Source of the DNA: DASPKT01 sp035626475
GTDB taxonomy: Bacteria > Pseudomonadota > Alphaproteobacteria > Azospirillales > Azospirillaceae
Direction of reading: 5' to 3'
NCBI GenBank assembly: GCA_035626475.1
Contig: DASPNP010000017.1
Coordinates: forward strand, 1-35,458
DNA: 35,458 bases
The first letter of the stretch is position 1; each line of letters opens with the position of its first letter. The translations under genes were made by a program, and so were the position numbers. Below are positions 18,719 through 30,022 of this stretch, in pieces. Below the pieces are notes generated by a model. It ran no database searches, was not told the DNA's origin, and saw only the letters and a program-made list of their open reading frames with translations.

Positions 18719-18928
18719 CTAGCCCATCTTCAGCGCGTCCGGCTTGTGAGCGGCGCGCTTGCCGCTCTTGTCGCTCTCGACGATGTACTGGGGCTCGTCG
18801 CGGCTGGCGGCGACCTTGTGGCCGGCGATGTGCGTCTCCGACGTCGCCTTGCGGACCACGTGCCCCTCGGTCCCGCCCTGCGGCGTGTTCCAGCGTACCT
18901 TGTCGCCGGGCTTCAGGTTCTTCGCCAT
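18719..18928 (-). CDS. DUF2945 (hypervirulence-associated TUDOR-domain) protein
   Basis: This 69-residue protein begins MAKNLKPGDKVRWNTPQGGT, followed by EGHVVRKATSETHIAGHKVA and PQYIVESDKSGKRAAHKP. This is the DUF2945 family, a small Tudor/SH3-like barrel of unknown function found widely in bacteria and fungi. The GDKVxW start and the VESDKSGK...HKPDAL end are its two hallmarks. The ATG at 18928 has GGAGGG a few bases upstream. It is flanked by palindromic repeats on both sides. Confidence 0.85.
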   Translation of the reverse strand: MAKNLKPGDKVRWNTPQGGTEGHVVRKATSETHIAGHKVAASRDEPQYIVESDKSGKRAAHKPDALKMG

Positions 18929-19005
18929 GGGTCCCTCCGGTCGGTTGCCGGGCGCCAACAGGAGGGAGTGGCGATGATTGCGGGGTGGGAGGGGCAGGCG
19001 CGTGC

Positions 19006-19113
19006 TGCGTGCTTCGACAAGCTCAGCATGAGGAAGGGGGTACGCGAGGTACTCCTGTCCCCTATGCCGGGAGCAGCACAATCCCCCTTAGCCTGAGCCT
19101 GTCGAAGGCCGCA
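19006..19113. repeat. diverged solo copy of the CTTCGACAAGCTCAG palindrome
   Basis: The left arm TGCGTGCTTCGACAAGCTCA (from 19006) and the right arm TGAGCCTGTCGAAGGCCGCA (to 19113) form an imperfect inverted repeat with about 50 nt between. It lies between the DUF2945 start and the ftsK stop. It is the same family as the nested module at 18466-18593 but without outer arms. Confidence 0.75.
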
Positions 19114-19165
19114 CCGCGGCAACCGCTGCCTTCCCTTCCAGCGCAGGCCTGAAGGAAAGCCCCCG

Positions 19166-21754
<2,589 letters not shown>

Positions 21755-21836
21755 GGGGCCATCACTCGGGAGATGGAAGCGGGATCAACGGGTGACAGGC
21801 GGTACCAAGACGCATTCAGGTGAAGAATGCGTTTCA

Positions 21837-23054
21837 TCACAGCAGATCGGCGATACGGGCGCAGGCGGCGGCCACCGTCGGCGCGTCATGCACCAGCGCC
21901 ACGCGGATGTATCGCGCGCCCTGGTTGGTGCCGCCCGCATCCGGGCTGGTCAGGTAGGCGCCGGGCAGGACGCGCAGCGCCGCCTCGCGCCAGAGCGTGC
22001 GGGCCGCACGCTCGCCGTCGCCGACGTCCAGCCACAGGAAGAAGCCGCCGGCCGGCCGGTAGAAGCCGAAGCGGCCCGCGAGCGCCGCCTCGGCCGCGTC
22101 GAACTTCAGCCGGTAGAGCCGCCGGTTCTCCTCGACATGGGCGTCGTCGGACCAGAGCGCGACCGAGGCCGCCAGCGCCGGGATCGGGTTGCCGGCCAGC
22201 CCGTAGCTGCGCAGCCGGGAGAAGGCGCGGATAAGGTCGGGATGGCCGGCGACGAAGCCGGAGCGCAGCCCGGCGGCGTTGGAGCGCTTGGAGAGCGACT
22301 GGAAGACCAGCAGGTTCTGGAGATTTCCGCCCATGGCCTGGGCCGCCTCCAGCGCGCCCGGCGGAGGGGCCTTGTCCCAGATGTCGTTGTAGCACTCGTC
22401 CATCGCCAGCACGAAGCCGTGCCGCCGGGCGAGGGTCAGCGCCTTCTTCAGATAGTCCAGGCTGGCGACGGCGCCCTGCGGGTTGGCGGGGGAGCAGAGA
22501 TAGAACAGCGCCGTGCGCGCCAGCAGCTCTTCCGGCAGCGCGTCCAGGTCGGGCAGGAAGCCGGTCTCCTTCGTCGCCGGCAGGAAGACCGGCTCGGCGC
22601 CCGCCAGCACCGCCGCCCCCTCGTACACGGCGTAGAAGGGGTTGGGGATCAGCACCGCCGGGCGCCGGCCCGCCTTCTCCGGCGGGCAGGCCAGCAGGGC
22701 CACCTGGAACAGCGCCTCGCGCGTGCCGGCCAGCGGCAGGATGCCGGCCTCGTGGTCGACCATGCCTTCGGGCAGGCCGTAGCGGCGGCGCAGGTAAGCC
22801 TCCACCGACTGGCGGAAGGCCGGCGTGCCGGCGACCGGCGGGTACTTGGCCCAGTCGGACAGGGGCGCCTTCGCCAGCGTTTCCGCCAGGATCGCCGGCG
22901 GCGCGTGCTGCGGCTCGCCCACGGATAGGGCCAGGGGTGCGGTGTTGGCGCGCGGCGTCACGTCGGCAAGCAGCTGCGCCAGCCGGGTGAAAGGATAGTC
23001 GGACAGGCCCGCGAGACGGGCGTTCAGCTCCGGCGGGGCGGCCTCGAAGGGCAT
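21837..23054 (-). CDS. PLP-dependent class I/II aminotransferase (DapC-like)
   Basis: This 405-residue fold-type I aminotransferase has LSVGEPQHAPPAIL, YPPVAGTPAFRQSV, LPLAGTREALFQVALLACPP, the NPFYAVYEGAA segment, the PLP-contacting ALFYLCSPANPQG and MDECYNDIW, and the Schiff-base lysine in FQSLSKRSNAAGLRSGF. The pattern is that of N-succinyldiaminopimelate aminotransferase (DapC) of lysine/peptidoglycan synthesis. The substrate assignment is by similarity only. Start is uncertain: ATG 23054 (used) and ATG 23069 are both possible and neither has a clear Shine-Dalgarno. It is followed by ftsK on the same strand. Confidence 0.85.
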   Translation of the reverse strand: MPFEAAPPELNARLAGLSDYPFTRLAQLLADVTPRANTAPLALSVGEPQHAPPAILAETLAKAPLSDWAKYPPVAGTPAFRQSVEAYLRRRYGLPEGMVDHEAGILPLAGTREALFQVALLACPPEKAGRRPAVLIPNPFYAVYEGAAVLAGAEPVFLPATKETGFLPDLDALPEELLARTALFYLCSPANPQGAVASLDYLKKALTLARRHGFVLAMDECYNDIWDKAPPPGALEAAQAMGGNLQNLLVFQSLSKRSNAAGLRSGFVAGHPDLIRAFSRLRSYGLAGNPIPALAASVALWSDDAHVEENRRLYRLKFDAAEAALAGRFGFYRPAGGFFLWLDVGDGERAARTLWREAALRVLPGAYLTSPDAGGTNQGARYIRVALVHDAPTVAAACARIADLL

Positions 23055-23296
23055 CGCGGCGGATTCCATCTCGTACGAAACGGAAACGAGTGTACCGCCG
23101 CGCTCCCCCGCACACAAGGCATGCCCCCGAAATCGCACACCCGAAAGGGACGAGGAATCACCGGCTTGCGCGGCGATGCTGAGAGGGCGACTCAGTAAGT
23201 CGTTGATGCGACTCGGGTCTATCCTTACTTGCGGGCGGGCGTCGCCGTCCCACGATCCCCATCCCCGGTCCTCTCTCCGTCCGTTCCGCTTCCCTC

Positions 23297-23439
23297 CCCG
23301 TCATCCCCGTGGAGGCGGGAACCCAGGCATTCCCTTAGCACCGGAACAGTGAAGCGGGAGCGCAACGCGGCCCTTTGCGCCTTTACTCGCATCGCTAGCA
23401 CGCTCATTACCTGGGTCCCCGCCTCCGCGGGGATGACGG
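23297..23439. repeat. paired-arm palindromic repeat, copy 4
   Basis: Inverted arms (left CCCGTCATCCCCGTGGAGG from 23297; right CCGCGGGGATGACGG to 23439) enclose interior borders AGGCATTCCCTTAGCACCGG and AGCACGCTCATTACCTGGG. In reverse complement these equal the borders of copy 2 at 16488-16633. It occupies the 419-bp gap between glnK and the aminotransferase gene, which otherwise shows no gene; a promoter for the aminotransferase-ftsK pair is probably at about 23070-23290 but no clear boxes are visible. Confidence 0.82.
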
Positions 23440-23473
23440 TTGAGAGAGGACGGGCCGGGAGTTCCAGTATTTC

Positions 23474-23812
23474 CTACAACGCCTCCGCGTTCATCTCGCC
23501 GGTGCGGATGCGCACCGCCTGGGCCAGTTCCAGCACGAAGATCTTGCCGTCGCCGATGCGGCCGGTGTTGGCGGCCTTGTGGATGGCCTCGACCACGCTG
23601 TCGGCGAGGTCGTCGGGCACCGCCACCTCGACCTTCACCTTGGGCAGGAAGTTCACGGCGTACTCGGCACCCCGGTAGATCTCGGTCTGGCCCTTCTGCC
23701 GGCCGTAGCCCTTGACCTCGGTGACGGTCAGCCCCTGCACGCCCAGCGCCGTCAGCGCCTCGCGCACCTCGTCCAGCTTGAACGGCTTCACGATCGCCAT
23801 GACCAGTTTCAT
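23474..23812 (-). CDS. glnK: Nitrogen regulatory protein P-II (GlnK/GlnZ type)
   Basis: This 112-residue trimeric P-II signal protein reports 2-oxoglutarate, ATP/ADP and nitrogen status. The T-loop GYGRQKGQTEIYRGAEY carries the uridylylation target Tyr51. The B-loop is visible in ANTGRIGDGKIFV and the C-loop in VRIRTGEMNAEAL. The ending EAL and the start MKLVMAIVKPFKLDEVREAL resemble the GlnK/GlnZ paralogue rather than GlnB. No amtB follows; downstream come a repeat and the aminotransferase gene. AAGGAAGGGGAGCCC precedes the ATG. Upstream on its strand is a sequence close to a sigma-54 promoter. Confidence 0.93.
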   Translation of the reverse strand: MKLVMAIVKPFKLDEVREALTALGVQGLTVTEVKGYGRQKGQTEIYRGAEYAVNFLPKVKVEVAVPDDLADSVVEAIHKAANTGRIGDGKIFVLELAQAVRIRTGEMNAEAL

Positions 23813-23866
23813 GGGGCTCCCCTTCCTTCTGTCGCGCGGCCCGGCGGGCCGGTTCCGGCGGGGATG

Positions 23867-23883
23867 CTTCAAGAAGCGTGCCG
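23867..23883 (-). promoter_or_regulatory. candidate sigma-54 promoter of glnK
   Basis: Minus strand CGGCACG-CTTC-TTGAA, compared with the consensus TGGCACG-N4-TTGCA, has the -24 GG and correct spacing, but the -12 GC is replaced by GA. It lies about 55 nt before the glnK ATG, giving a plausible leader of about 44 nt. It overlaps the small palindrome GCTTCTTGAAGC, so it may instead be an operator. Confidence 0.3.
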
Positions 23884-24047
23884 CGCCGCAGCATGGCCTC
23901 TCCGCAGGGGGTAGCGCCCTCGGCAAGGGGCGAGCGGCCCCCTCGCTGGGCAGCAGCAGCCCAAAAAATGGGCAGGCGCCGTGGCCTTCAGGGGGCGCGA
24001 CGACGCGTCCCCTGGACAAGGCGGGCCGGAGTGCCGATTGTCCTGGC

Positions 24048-25319
24048 ATGGACAGCATCCCGACCCAGCTGGCGGAGGCCGGCCTCATCACCGATCCCGC
24101 AGTCATCGACGCGGACGTGGTCATCGTCGGCGGCGGGCTGGCGGGCCTCACGCTCGCCTGCGCCCTGGCGACGGCCGGGCTGCCGGTGGTCTGCGTCGAC
24201 CGCGACGACCCGTCGGTCCAGTTGCTGGAGAATTTCGACGGCCGCACCACGGCGATCTCGCTGGGCTCGCAGCGGGTGCTGGACGGCGCCGGCATCTGGC
24301 CGCGCATCGACCCGGACGCCCAGCCGATCCTGGACATCCGCGTCACCGACCAGAACGACCCGCTGTTCCTGCATTACGCGCACCAGGAGGTGGGCGACCT
24401 GCCCTTCGGCTGGATCGTCGAGAACCGCACCATCCGCCAAGCGCAGTTCGCCCGGGTGCGCGAGCTGCCCAGCCTGACCCACCTGACCGCGACCAGCGCC
24501 CGTAGCATCGAGCGCACCGACACCCATGCGCTGGTGACGCTGGAGGACGGCCGCGTCGTGCGCGCCCGGCTGGTGATCGGCGCCGACGGGCGCAACAGCC
24601 TGGTCCGCAGCCACGCCAACATCCGCGTCGACGGCTGGAGCTATCCTCAGCATGCCATCGCCGTGACCATCGAGCATGAGGAGCCGCATTACGGCACCGC
24701 CGTGGAGCTGTTCCTGCCGGCCGGCCCCTTCGCCATGCTGCCGCTGACCGGCAACCGCACCAGCATCGTCTGGTCGGAGCGGGAAGCCCTGGCGCCCTTC
24801 TACATGAACCTCGACGAGGCACGCTTCACCGCCGAGCTGCAGCGCCGGTGCGGCGACTGGCTGGGCCGGGTCACGCCGGTGGGCAAGCGCTTTTGCTACC
24901 CGCTGGGCATCAGCCACGCCGAGCGCTACACCGACCGCCGGCTGGCGCTGGTCAGCGAGACCATCCACACCATGCACCCCATCGCCGGCCAGGGGCTGAA
25001 CATGGGGCTGCGCGACGTGGCGGCGCTGGCCGAGGCGATCGTGGATGCCTGGCGGCTGGGGCTGGATGTCGGCGCGTCGGACGTGCTGGAGCGCTACCAG
25101 CGCTGGCGCCGCTTCGACAATTTCACCCTGCTGGCGGTGACGGACGCGCTGACCCGCCTCTTCTCCAACGACATCGGCCCGGTCGCCGTTGCCCGGCGCT
25201 TAGGCTTGGCCGCCGTCGACCGGCTGCCGCCGTTGCGCCCGCTGAAGCGCCTGTTCATGCGCCACGCCATGGGCGTGGTCGGCGAGCTGCCGCGCATGAT
25301 CAAGGGCGAGCCGCTCTAG
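24048..25319 (+). CDS. UbiH/UbiF/COQ6-family ubiquinone biosynthesis FAD monooxygenase
   Basis: This 423-residue flavoprotein hydroxylase probably acts on the aromatic ring of ubiquinone precursors. It has the N-terminal FAD motif DVVIVGGGLAGLTLACALA, the DGRTTAIS segment after it, the second nucleotide motif in RLVIGADGRNSLVR, and the C-terminal signature MHPIAGQGLNMGLRDVAALA. Which ring position it oxidises cannot be read from sequence. The ATG at 24048 is chosen because the residues upstream show no family similarity. It diverges from glnK across 235 bp and is followed by the acylase gene after 81 bp on the same strand. Confidence 0.9.
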   Translation: MDSIPTQLAEAGLITDPAVIDADVVIVGGGLAGLTLACALATAGLPVVCVDRDDPSVQLLENFDGRTTAISLGSQRVLDGAGIWPRIDPDAQPILDIRVTDQNDPLFLHYAHQEVGDLPFGWIVENRTIRQAQFARVRELPSLTHLTATSARSIERTDTHALVTLEDGRVVRARLVIGADGRNSLVRSHANIRVDGWSYPQHAIAVTIEHEEPHYGTAVELFLPAGPFAMLPLTGNRTSIVWSEREALAPFYMNLDEARFTAELQRRCGDWLGRVTPVGKRFCYPLGISHAERYTDRRLALVSETIHTMHPIAGQGLNMGLRDVAALAEAIVDAWRLGLDVGASDVLERYQRWRRFDNFTLLAVTDALTRLFSNDIGPVAVARRLGLAAVDRLPPLRPLKRLFMRHAMGVVGELPRMIKGEPL

Positions 25320-25400
25320 GCCTTCTCCCCGAAATTGTTGCGCCGACGCCCCGGATCGCCAACACTCCGCCCAAAATCAAGGGCGTAGGGGGAGCGGCAG

Positions 25401-27812
25401 ATGGCGCGGCACATGTTCGGGATGAGGCGTTCGGCGGCGGGGACCGCCCTGCGCTGGGTCGGCGGCATCGTCGGTCTGGTCCTGCTGCTGCTCGCGGTCG
25501 CCGTGGCCGGGGTCTGGCTGCACATGCGGTCGAGCCTGCCGCGGCTGGAAGGCGAGCTGCCCCTGGCCGGCCTGCCCGCCCCGGTCACCGTGGAGCGCGA
25601 CGCCCAGGGCGTGCCGACGCTGACCTCCACCGACCGCGTGGCGCTGGCCCAGGCGCTGGGCTATCTGCACGGGCAGGAGCGCTTCTTCCAGATGGACACG
25701 CTGCGCCGGGCCGCCGCCGGCGAGCTGGGCCTGCTGAGGCCGGCCGCCGCCGGGCTGGACAAGACCACCCGCCCGCACCGCTTCCGCCAGCGCGCCCAGG
25801 CCATGGTGGAGCGGGCGACGCCGGAGGACCGGCGCATGTTCAAGGCCTATGCCGACGGGGTGAATGCCGGGCTGGCCGATCTGGGCGCCGCCCCGGTGGA
25901 GTACCTGCCGCTCCAGCGCGACCCGCAGCCCTGGACCGAGGCAGATTCGCTGCTGGTCCTGGTCGCCATGTACTTCAACCTGCAGGACTCCGCCGGCTGG
26001 GACGAGCGCCGCCTCAGCCTCGCCATCGAGAAGCTGGGGCCGGATCTCGCCGCCTTCCTCTACCCGCCGGGCACCGACTGGGACGCGCCGCTGGACGGCA
26101 CCCGCCTGCCGGAACCCGCGCCGCCGGCCGAGAACGCCGTGCCCGCCCGCCCGCGGAAGGCCGCGCTGGCCCCGCCGCAGGAGGAGCCGGCAGCAGCCGT
26201 GGGCAGCAACAACTGGGCGGTCGGCGGGCACCTGGCCGGCGGGCCGGCCATGCTGGCGGACGACATGCATCTCGGCATCAGCGTGCCCAACACCTGGTAC
26301 CGGGCGCGGCTGGTGCTGAAGGCGGCGGACGGCTCGACCTCCATGGACATCACCGGCGTCACCCTGCCGGGCGAGCCCAACATCGTGGTCGGCAGCAACG
26401 GCCGCATCGCCTGGGGCTTCACCAACGGCTACATCGACACCGGCGACCTGGTGGTGCTGGAGCCGGTGGACGGCGACGCCACGCGCTACATGACGCCGGA
26501 GGGGCCGAAGACCCTGGCGCGCTTCGAGGAGAAGCTCTGCCCCGGCGAGGGCTGCGAGACGCTGGTGGTGGAGGAGAGCGTCTGGGGCCCGGTGGTCGGC
26601 ACCGACAGCATGGGCCGCAAGCTCGCCTACCGCTGGATCGCCCACGACATCCGCCCCGACGTCATGTCGGTCTTCATGGCTCTCGAGACCGCCGGCAGCG
26701 TCGACGAGGCCGTCGCCATCGCCCATAACGCCAGCATTCCCAACCAGAACCTCGTGGTGGTGGACGCTCAGGGCAACCTCGCCTGGACCATCATCGGCCA
26801 AGTGCCGCGCCGGGTGGGCTTCGACGGCACCCTGCCGACCTCCTGGGCCGACGGCGCGCGCGGCTGGCAGGGCATGCTGCCGCCGGAGGAGGTGCCTGTC
26901 GTGAAGAACCCGGACGACGGCCGCCTCTGGACCGCCAATGCCCGCGTGGTCGGCGGCGAAGCCTTGGCCAAGCTGGGCGACGGCGGCTACGCCCTGGGCG
27001 CACGCGCGAAGCAGATCCGCGAGGGGCTGCTGGCCCGCGACGCCTTCACCGAGAAGGATCTGCTGGCGATCCAACTGGATGATCGCGGTCTGGTGCTGGA
27101 GTTCTGGCAGGCGCGGCTGGAGGAGCTGCTGAAGGCCAAGCTGGGCCAGGACCCGGAACTGGCCGCCATGCTGCCGCGGGTGGAGACCTGGGGCGGCCGC
27201 GCCACGGTGGACAGCGTCGGCTACCGGCTGGTGCGTGCCTTCCGCACCGGATTCGTCGAGCGCATCTACCGCGGCTGGGGCGGCGGCATGGCCGAGGCGG
27301 CCGGCCTGACCGGTTCGCGCCGCCTGATCGCCGAACAGTCCGAGCAGCCGGCCCGTCGCCTCATCATCGAGCGCCCCGCCCACCTCGTGCCGCCCGGCTT
27401 CGACAGCTGGGACGCGCTGGTCGACGACGTGCTGGCGGAGATGAAGAAGGGCGTGCGCGAGGCCGGCGGGCTGGACGCCTACAGCTGGGGCCGGCGCAAC
27501 GTCGCCGGGGTGAAGCATCCGCTGACCCTGGGCGTGCCGCAGCTGGGCGAGCTGCTGAACCCGCCCGAGGCGCCGCAGCCCGGCGACACGCTGCAGCCGC
27601 GCGTCGCCGCCCCCGGCTTCGGCGCCTCCCAGCGCCTGGTGGTGGCACCCGGCCGCGAGGCGCAGGGCATCTTCCACATGCCCACCGGCCAGTCCGGCCA
27701 TCCCTTCAGCACCTACTACATGGCCGGCCACCAGGACTGGCTGGACGGCCGCCCGACCCCCTTCCTGCCGGGCGAGACGAAATGGCGGCTGGAGCTGCGG
27801 CCGGGGAGCTGA
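25401..27812 (+). CDS. Penicillin acylase-family Ntn hydrolase
   Basis: This 803-residue protein has an N-terminal membrane/signal segment (about residues 18-45), so it faces the periplasm. An alpha chain follows (GLPAPVTVERDAQGVPTLTS; ALGYLHGQERFFQMDTLRRA). The self-cleavage site is G268-S269 in AVGSNNWAVGG, where Ser269 becomes the N-terminal nucleophile. The beta chain has GEPNIVVGSNGRIAWGFTNG and ends with the conserved SGQ-like block TGQSGHPFSTYYMAGHQDWL. Family members cleave amides such as beta-lactam side chains or acyl-homoserine lactones; the substrate here is unknown. GGGGGAGCGG precedes the ATG. It may be co-transcribed with the UbiH-family gene. Confidence 0.92.
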   Translation: MARHMFGMRRSAAGTALRWVGGIVGLVLLLLAVAVAGVWLHMRSSLPRLEGELPLAGLPAPVTVERDAQGVPTLTSTDRVALAQALGYLHGQERFFQMDTLRRAAAGELGLLRPAAAGLDKTTRPHRFRQRAQAMVERATPEDRRMFKAYADGVNAGLADLGAAPVEYLPLQRDPQPWTEADSLLVLVAMYFNLQDSAGWDERRLSLAIEKLGPDLAAFLYPPGTDWDAPLDGTRLPEPAPPAENAVPARPRKAALAPPQEEPAAAVGSNNWAVGGHLAGGPAMLADDMHLGISVPNTWYRARLVLKAADGSTSMDITGVTLPGEPNIVVGSNGRIAWGFTNGYIDTGDLVVLEPVDGDATRYMTPEGPKTLARFEEKLCPGEGCETLVVEESVWGPVVGTDSMGRKLAYRWIAHDIRPDVMSVFMALETAGSVDEAVAIAHNASIPNQNLVVVDAQGNLAWTIIGQVPRRVGFDGTLPTSWADGARGWQGMLPPEEVPVVKNPDDGRLWTANARVVGGEALAKLGDGGYALGARAKQIREGLLARDAFTEKDLLAIQLDDRGLVLEFWQARLEELLKAKLGQDPELAAMLPRVETWGGRATVDSVGYRLVRAFRTGFVERIYRGWGGGMAEAAGLTGSRRLIAEQSEQPARRLIIERPAHLVPPGFDSWDALVDDVLAEMKKGVREAGGLDAYSWGRRNVAGVKHPLTLGVPQLGELLNPPEAPQPGDTLQPRVAAPGFGASQRLVVAPGREAQGIFHMPTGQSGHPFSTYYMAGHQDWLDGRPTPFLPGETKWRLELRPGS

Positions 27813-27823
27813 GGGCACTACTC

Positions 27824-28020
27824 ATCCCTCGCCCCTTGGGGGAGAGGGATGGGACCCGCGCCGCAGGCGTGGGAGGGTGAGGGGTCGGCGGGCGTAGCCC
27901 GACGTTCTCGACGCCTAATCCTGGGCCACCGGTGGAGAACGTCCGCCTGCGGCGTCCACCCCTCATCCTCCCCAAGCCATGGCTTGGGGCCCCATCCTTC
28001 TCCCGCAAGGGGAGAAGGAT
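27824..28020. repeat. long palindromic intergenic repeat, copy B
   Basis: This 197-bp element is the inverted counterpart of 13820-14015. It runs from the ATCCCTCGCCCCTTGGGG hairpin on the left, through GGGCGTAGCCCGACGTTCTC and GAGAACGTCCGCCTGCGG, to the terminal hairpin ATCCTTCTCCCG...GGGAGAAGGAT. It lies just after the acylase stop. The rest of that 359-bp gap (28021-28171) shows no gene and no clear promoter. Confidence 0.85.
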
Positions 28021-28171
28021 CGGGAGGCCAGCCCATTCCTACCCGGCAAATCCTGCCGACCATCCACCGCACCGCCCCTCCCGGCAACACCCCACCCTAG
28101 CGAGATCAACGACTTACCCCTGGCCCGCGCCTTGCTGATGCCTCTGCCGGACACCTCATCCGGGGAGCATC

Positions 28172-29221
28172 ATGGACGGCGGCGGAATCCTCACCTATCT
28201 GCGCGGCGAGCTGGCCGGCGCGGCCTCCTCCTTCGCGCGGCGCTACCGTGGCGCCCACCAGCAGGCCGGCATGCGGCGGCTGGCGGCGTCGGGGCTGTTG
28301 GCGCATCTGGCCGAGAACGGGCTGGACGGGCTGGCGGAGCGGCTGCGCGACGAGCAGCACGACTTGTCCCAGGAGAATGTCGACCGCGTTCTCGGCAACC
28401 TGGCGCTCGCCTACCTGTTCCGCGACCTGAAGCCCCGGCTGGAGCAGCGCATGGCCGAGGCGCGGGCTCTGGGCATCGGCCCCTTCGCCCCGCCCCCGGC
28501 CTGGATGAGCGGCCCGGCCCGGTTGAACTGGCTGCGCGAGCAGAGCTGCCTGACGCTCAACGCCGTGCTGCAGGGCTGGGCGCCCGCGTTGGCCGCCTCC
28601 ACCGCGCCCGCCTGCCCCTTCGCCCGGGCCGCGCGCGGCGCCAAGGCGCTGTTCGCCGGCTCGGCCCTCTACCAGCGCGCCGACCACGATCTGCTGTCCA
28701 TCGCCACGACCGGCAGCAACACCGCGCTGCATGTCTGCTTCAGCCTGGTCGAGGCGGCAGGCCATCTGGGGCTGAGGCTGCCGGCAGAGGAATGGCGCGG
28801 CGTGCTCTGGCGCTCGCGCAAGGAGATCACGGCCCTGGCCTCGGGCAGCCTGGGCATGATCGTCACCTACCTGACGGCATCGCACCTGCACCCGCACGGC
28901 GACACCGCCACCAGCCCGACCCATCGCGAGGACTGCGCCTTCCGCCTGAAGGGCGAGGGCGAGACGCTGCGCCTGACGCTGGAGCACACCCAGGTCACCC
29001 CCTTCAGCACCGGCCACGACAAGGTCTATACCGGCTGCCCGGCCTTCCACGTCACCGGGTTGATCGAGACCTACCTGACCTGGGTGCTGGACGTCGCCGT
29101 GGCCCAGGGGCTGCACGGGGTGGAGGAGGCGCCGCGCGCCGCGACGCCCCGGCCGTCGCGCCCGATCCCGGCGGTGCCGTCCCTGCCCGCCTGGCATCCG
29201 GCGGCGCCGGTTCGACTGTAG
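28172..29221 (+). CDS. Hypothetical protein, 349 aa, unrecognised
   Basis: I do not recognise this family. The 349-residue protein is soluble with no signal peptide. Residues about 1-110 are helical and charged (MRRLAASGLLAHLAENGLDG; DVDRVLGNLALAYL-like helices). A cysteine follows at CPFARAARGAKALF, then a mixed region with ASHLHPHGDTATSP, a His/Asp cluster that could bind metal, and LKGEGETLRLTLEHTQVTPF. Its last 35 residues are Pro-rich and look disordered. Codon use is like its neighbours, with strong G/C third positions, so it is a real gene. CGGGGAGC precedes the ATG. The DUF599 gene follows after 78 bp and could be in one transcript. Confidence 0.75.
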   Translation: MDGGGILTYLRGELAGAASSFARRYRGAHQQAGMRRLAASGLLAHLAENGLDGLAERLRDEQHDLSQENVDRVLGNLALAYLFRDLKPRLEQRMAEARALGIGPFAPPPAWMSGPARLNWLREQSCLTLNAVLQGWAPALAASTAPACPFARAARGAKALFAGSALYQRADHDLLSIATTGSNTALHVCFSLVEAAGHLGLRLPAEEWRGVLWRSRKEITALASGSLGMIVTYLTASHLHPHGDTATSPTHREDCAFRLKGEGETLRLTLEHTQVTPFSTGHDKVYTGCPAFHVTGLIETYLTWVLDVAVAQGLHGVEEAPRAATPRPSRPIPAVPSLPAWHPAAPVRL

Positions 29222-29299
29222 GAGGGTCCGCGGGCATTGACCGGCGGCGCGCGCGGCCCCAGGCTGGGGTCCCGCGCCCGCCCTCATCTCTCCAGGCCG

Positions 29300-30001
29300 A
29301 TGCCCTTCGACCTTTCGCTCCTCGATATCGGCGCCCTCGCCTTCTTCTTCACGGCCTGGGGCGGATTCACCATCCTGCTCGACCGCTCGAAGCTGGTGCC
29401 GCCGACCCTGAACCGGCATCTGCGCGAGATCCGGCTGGCCTGGATGCGCAACCTGATGCGGCGCGACAACCGCATCATGGACACGCAGCTGATCGGCCAT
29501 CTGATCAGCAGCGTCTCGTTCTTCGCCTCGACCACCGTGCTGCTGCTGGCGGGCCTGGTGGGCGCGCTGGCCTCGGCGGAGGACGCGCACGGGGTCATCT
29601 CCGGCCTGGGCTTCACCGCGCCGACCAGCGCCGTGCTGTTCGAGCTGAAGATCGTGCTGATGCTGGCGATCTTCGTCTTCGCCTTCTTCAAGTTCACCTG
29701 GGCGCTGCGCCAGTACAACTACGCCTGCGCCCTGATCGGGGCGGCGCCGACCATCTCCGCCCCCGGCGCCGACGCGGCGGCCGAGGAGGCGGCGACCCTG
29801 CTGTCGCTGGCGGTGCTGAGCTTCAACGGCGGCCTGCGCGCCTACTACTTCGCCTTCGCGGCGCTGGGCTGGTTCCTGCATCCGCTGGCGCTGGTGGGCT
29901 TCACCGCCTGGATCATGATGGTGCTGCTGCGCCGGCAATACGCCTCGCCCGCCGCGGCGGCGGTGCGGAAATACCGGGACATCGTGGCGCCCCGACCTTG
30001 A
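29300..30001 (+). CDS. DUF599-family integral membrane protein
   Basis: This 233-residue membrane protein has about four transmembrane helices: LLDIGALAFFFTAWGGFTIL near the N-terminus, a pair at about 70-140 (SVSFFASTTVLLLAGLVGAL; IVLMLAIFVFAFFKFTWALR) and one at the C-terminus (LALVGFTAWIMMVLLRRQYA). The motifs RLAWMRNLMRRDNRIMDTQL and FKFTWALRQYNYAC are typical of DUF599, a family without assigned function. The ATG at 29300 is preferred to a TTG at 29237. It converges on the DUF4394 gene. Confidence 0.85.
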   Translation: MPFDLSLLDIGALAFFFTAWGGFTILLDRSKLVPPTLNRHLREIRLAWMRNLMRRDNRIMDTQLIGHLISSVSFFASTTVLLLAGLVGALASAEDAHGVISGLGFTAPTSAVLFELKIVLMLAIFVFAFFKFTWALRQYNYACALIGAAPTISAPGADAAAEEAATLLSLAVLSFNGGLRAYYFAFAALGWFLHPLALVGFTAWIMMVLLRRQYASPAAAAVRKYRDIVAPRP

Positions 30002-30022
30002 AGGAAGGGGCCTTGAGGGAAA

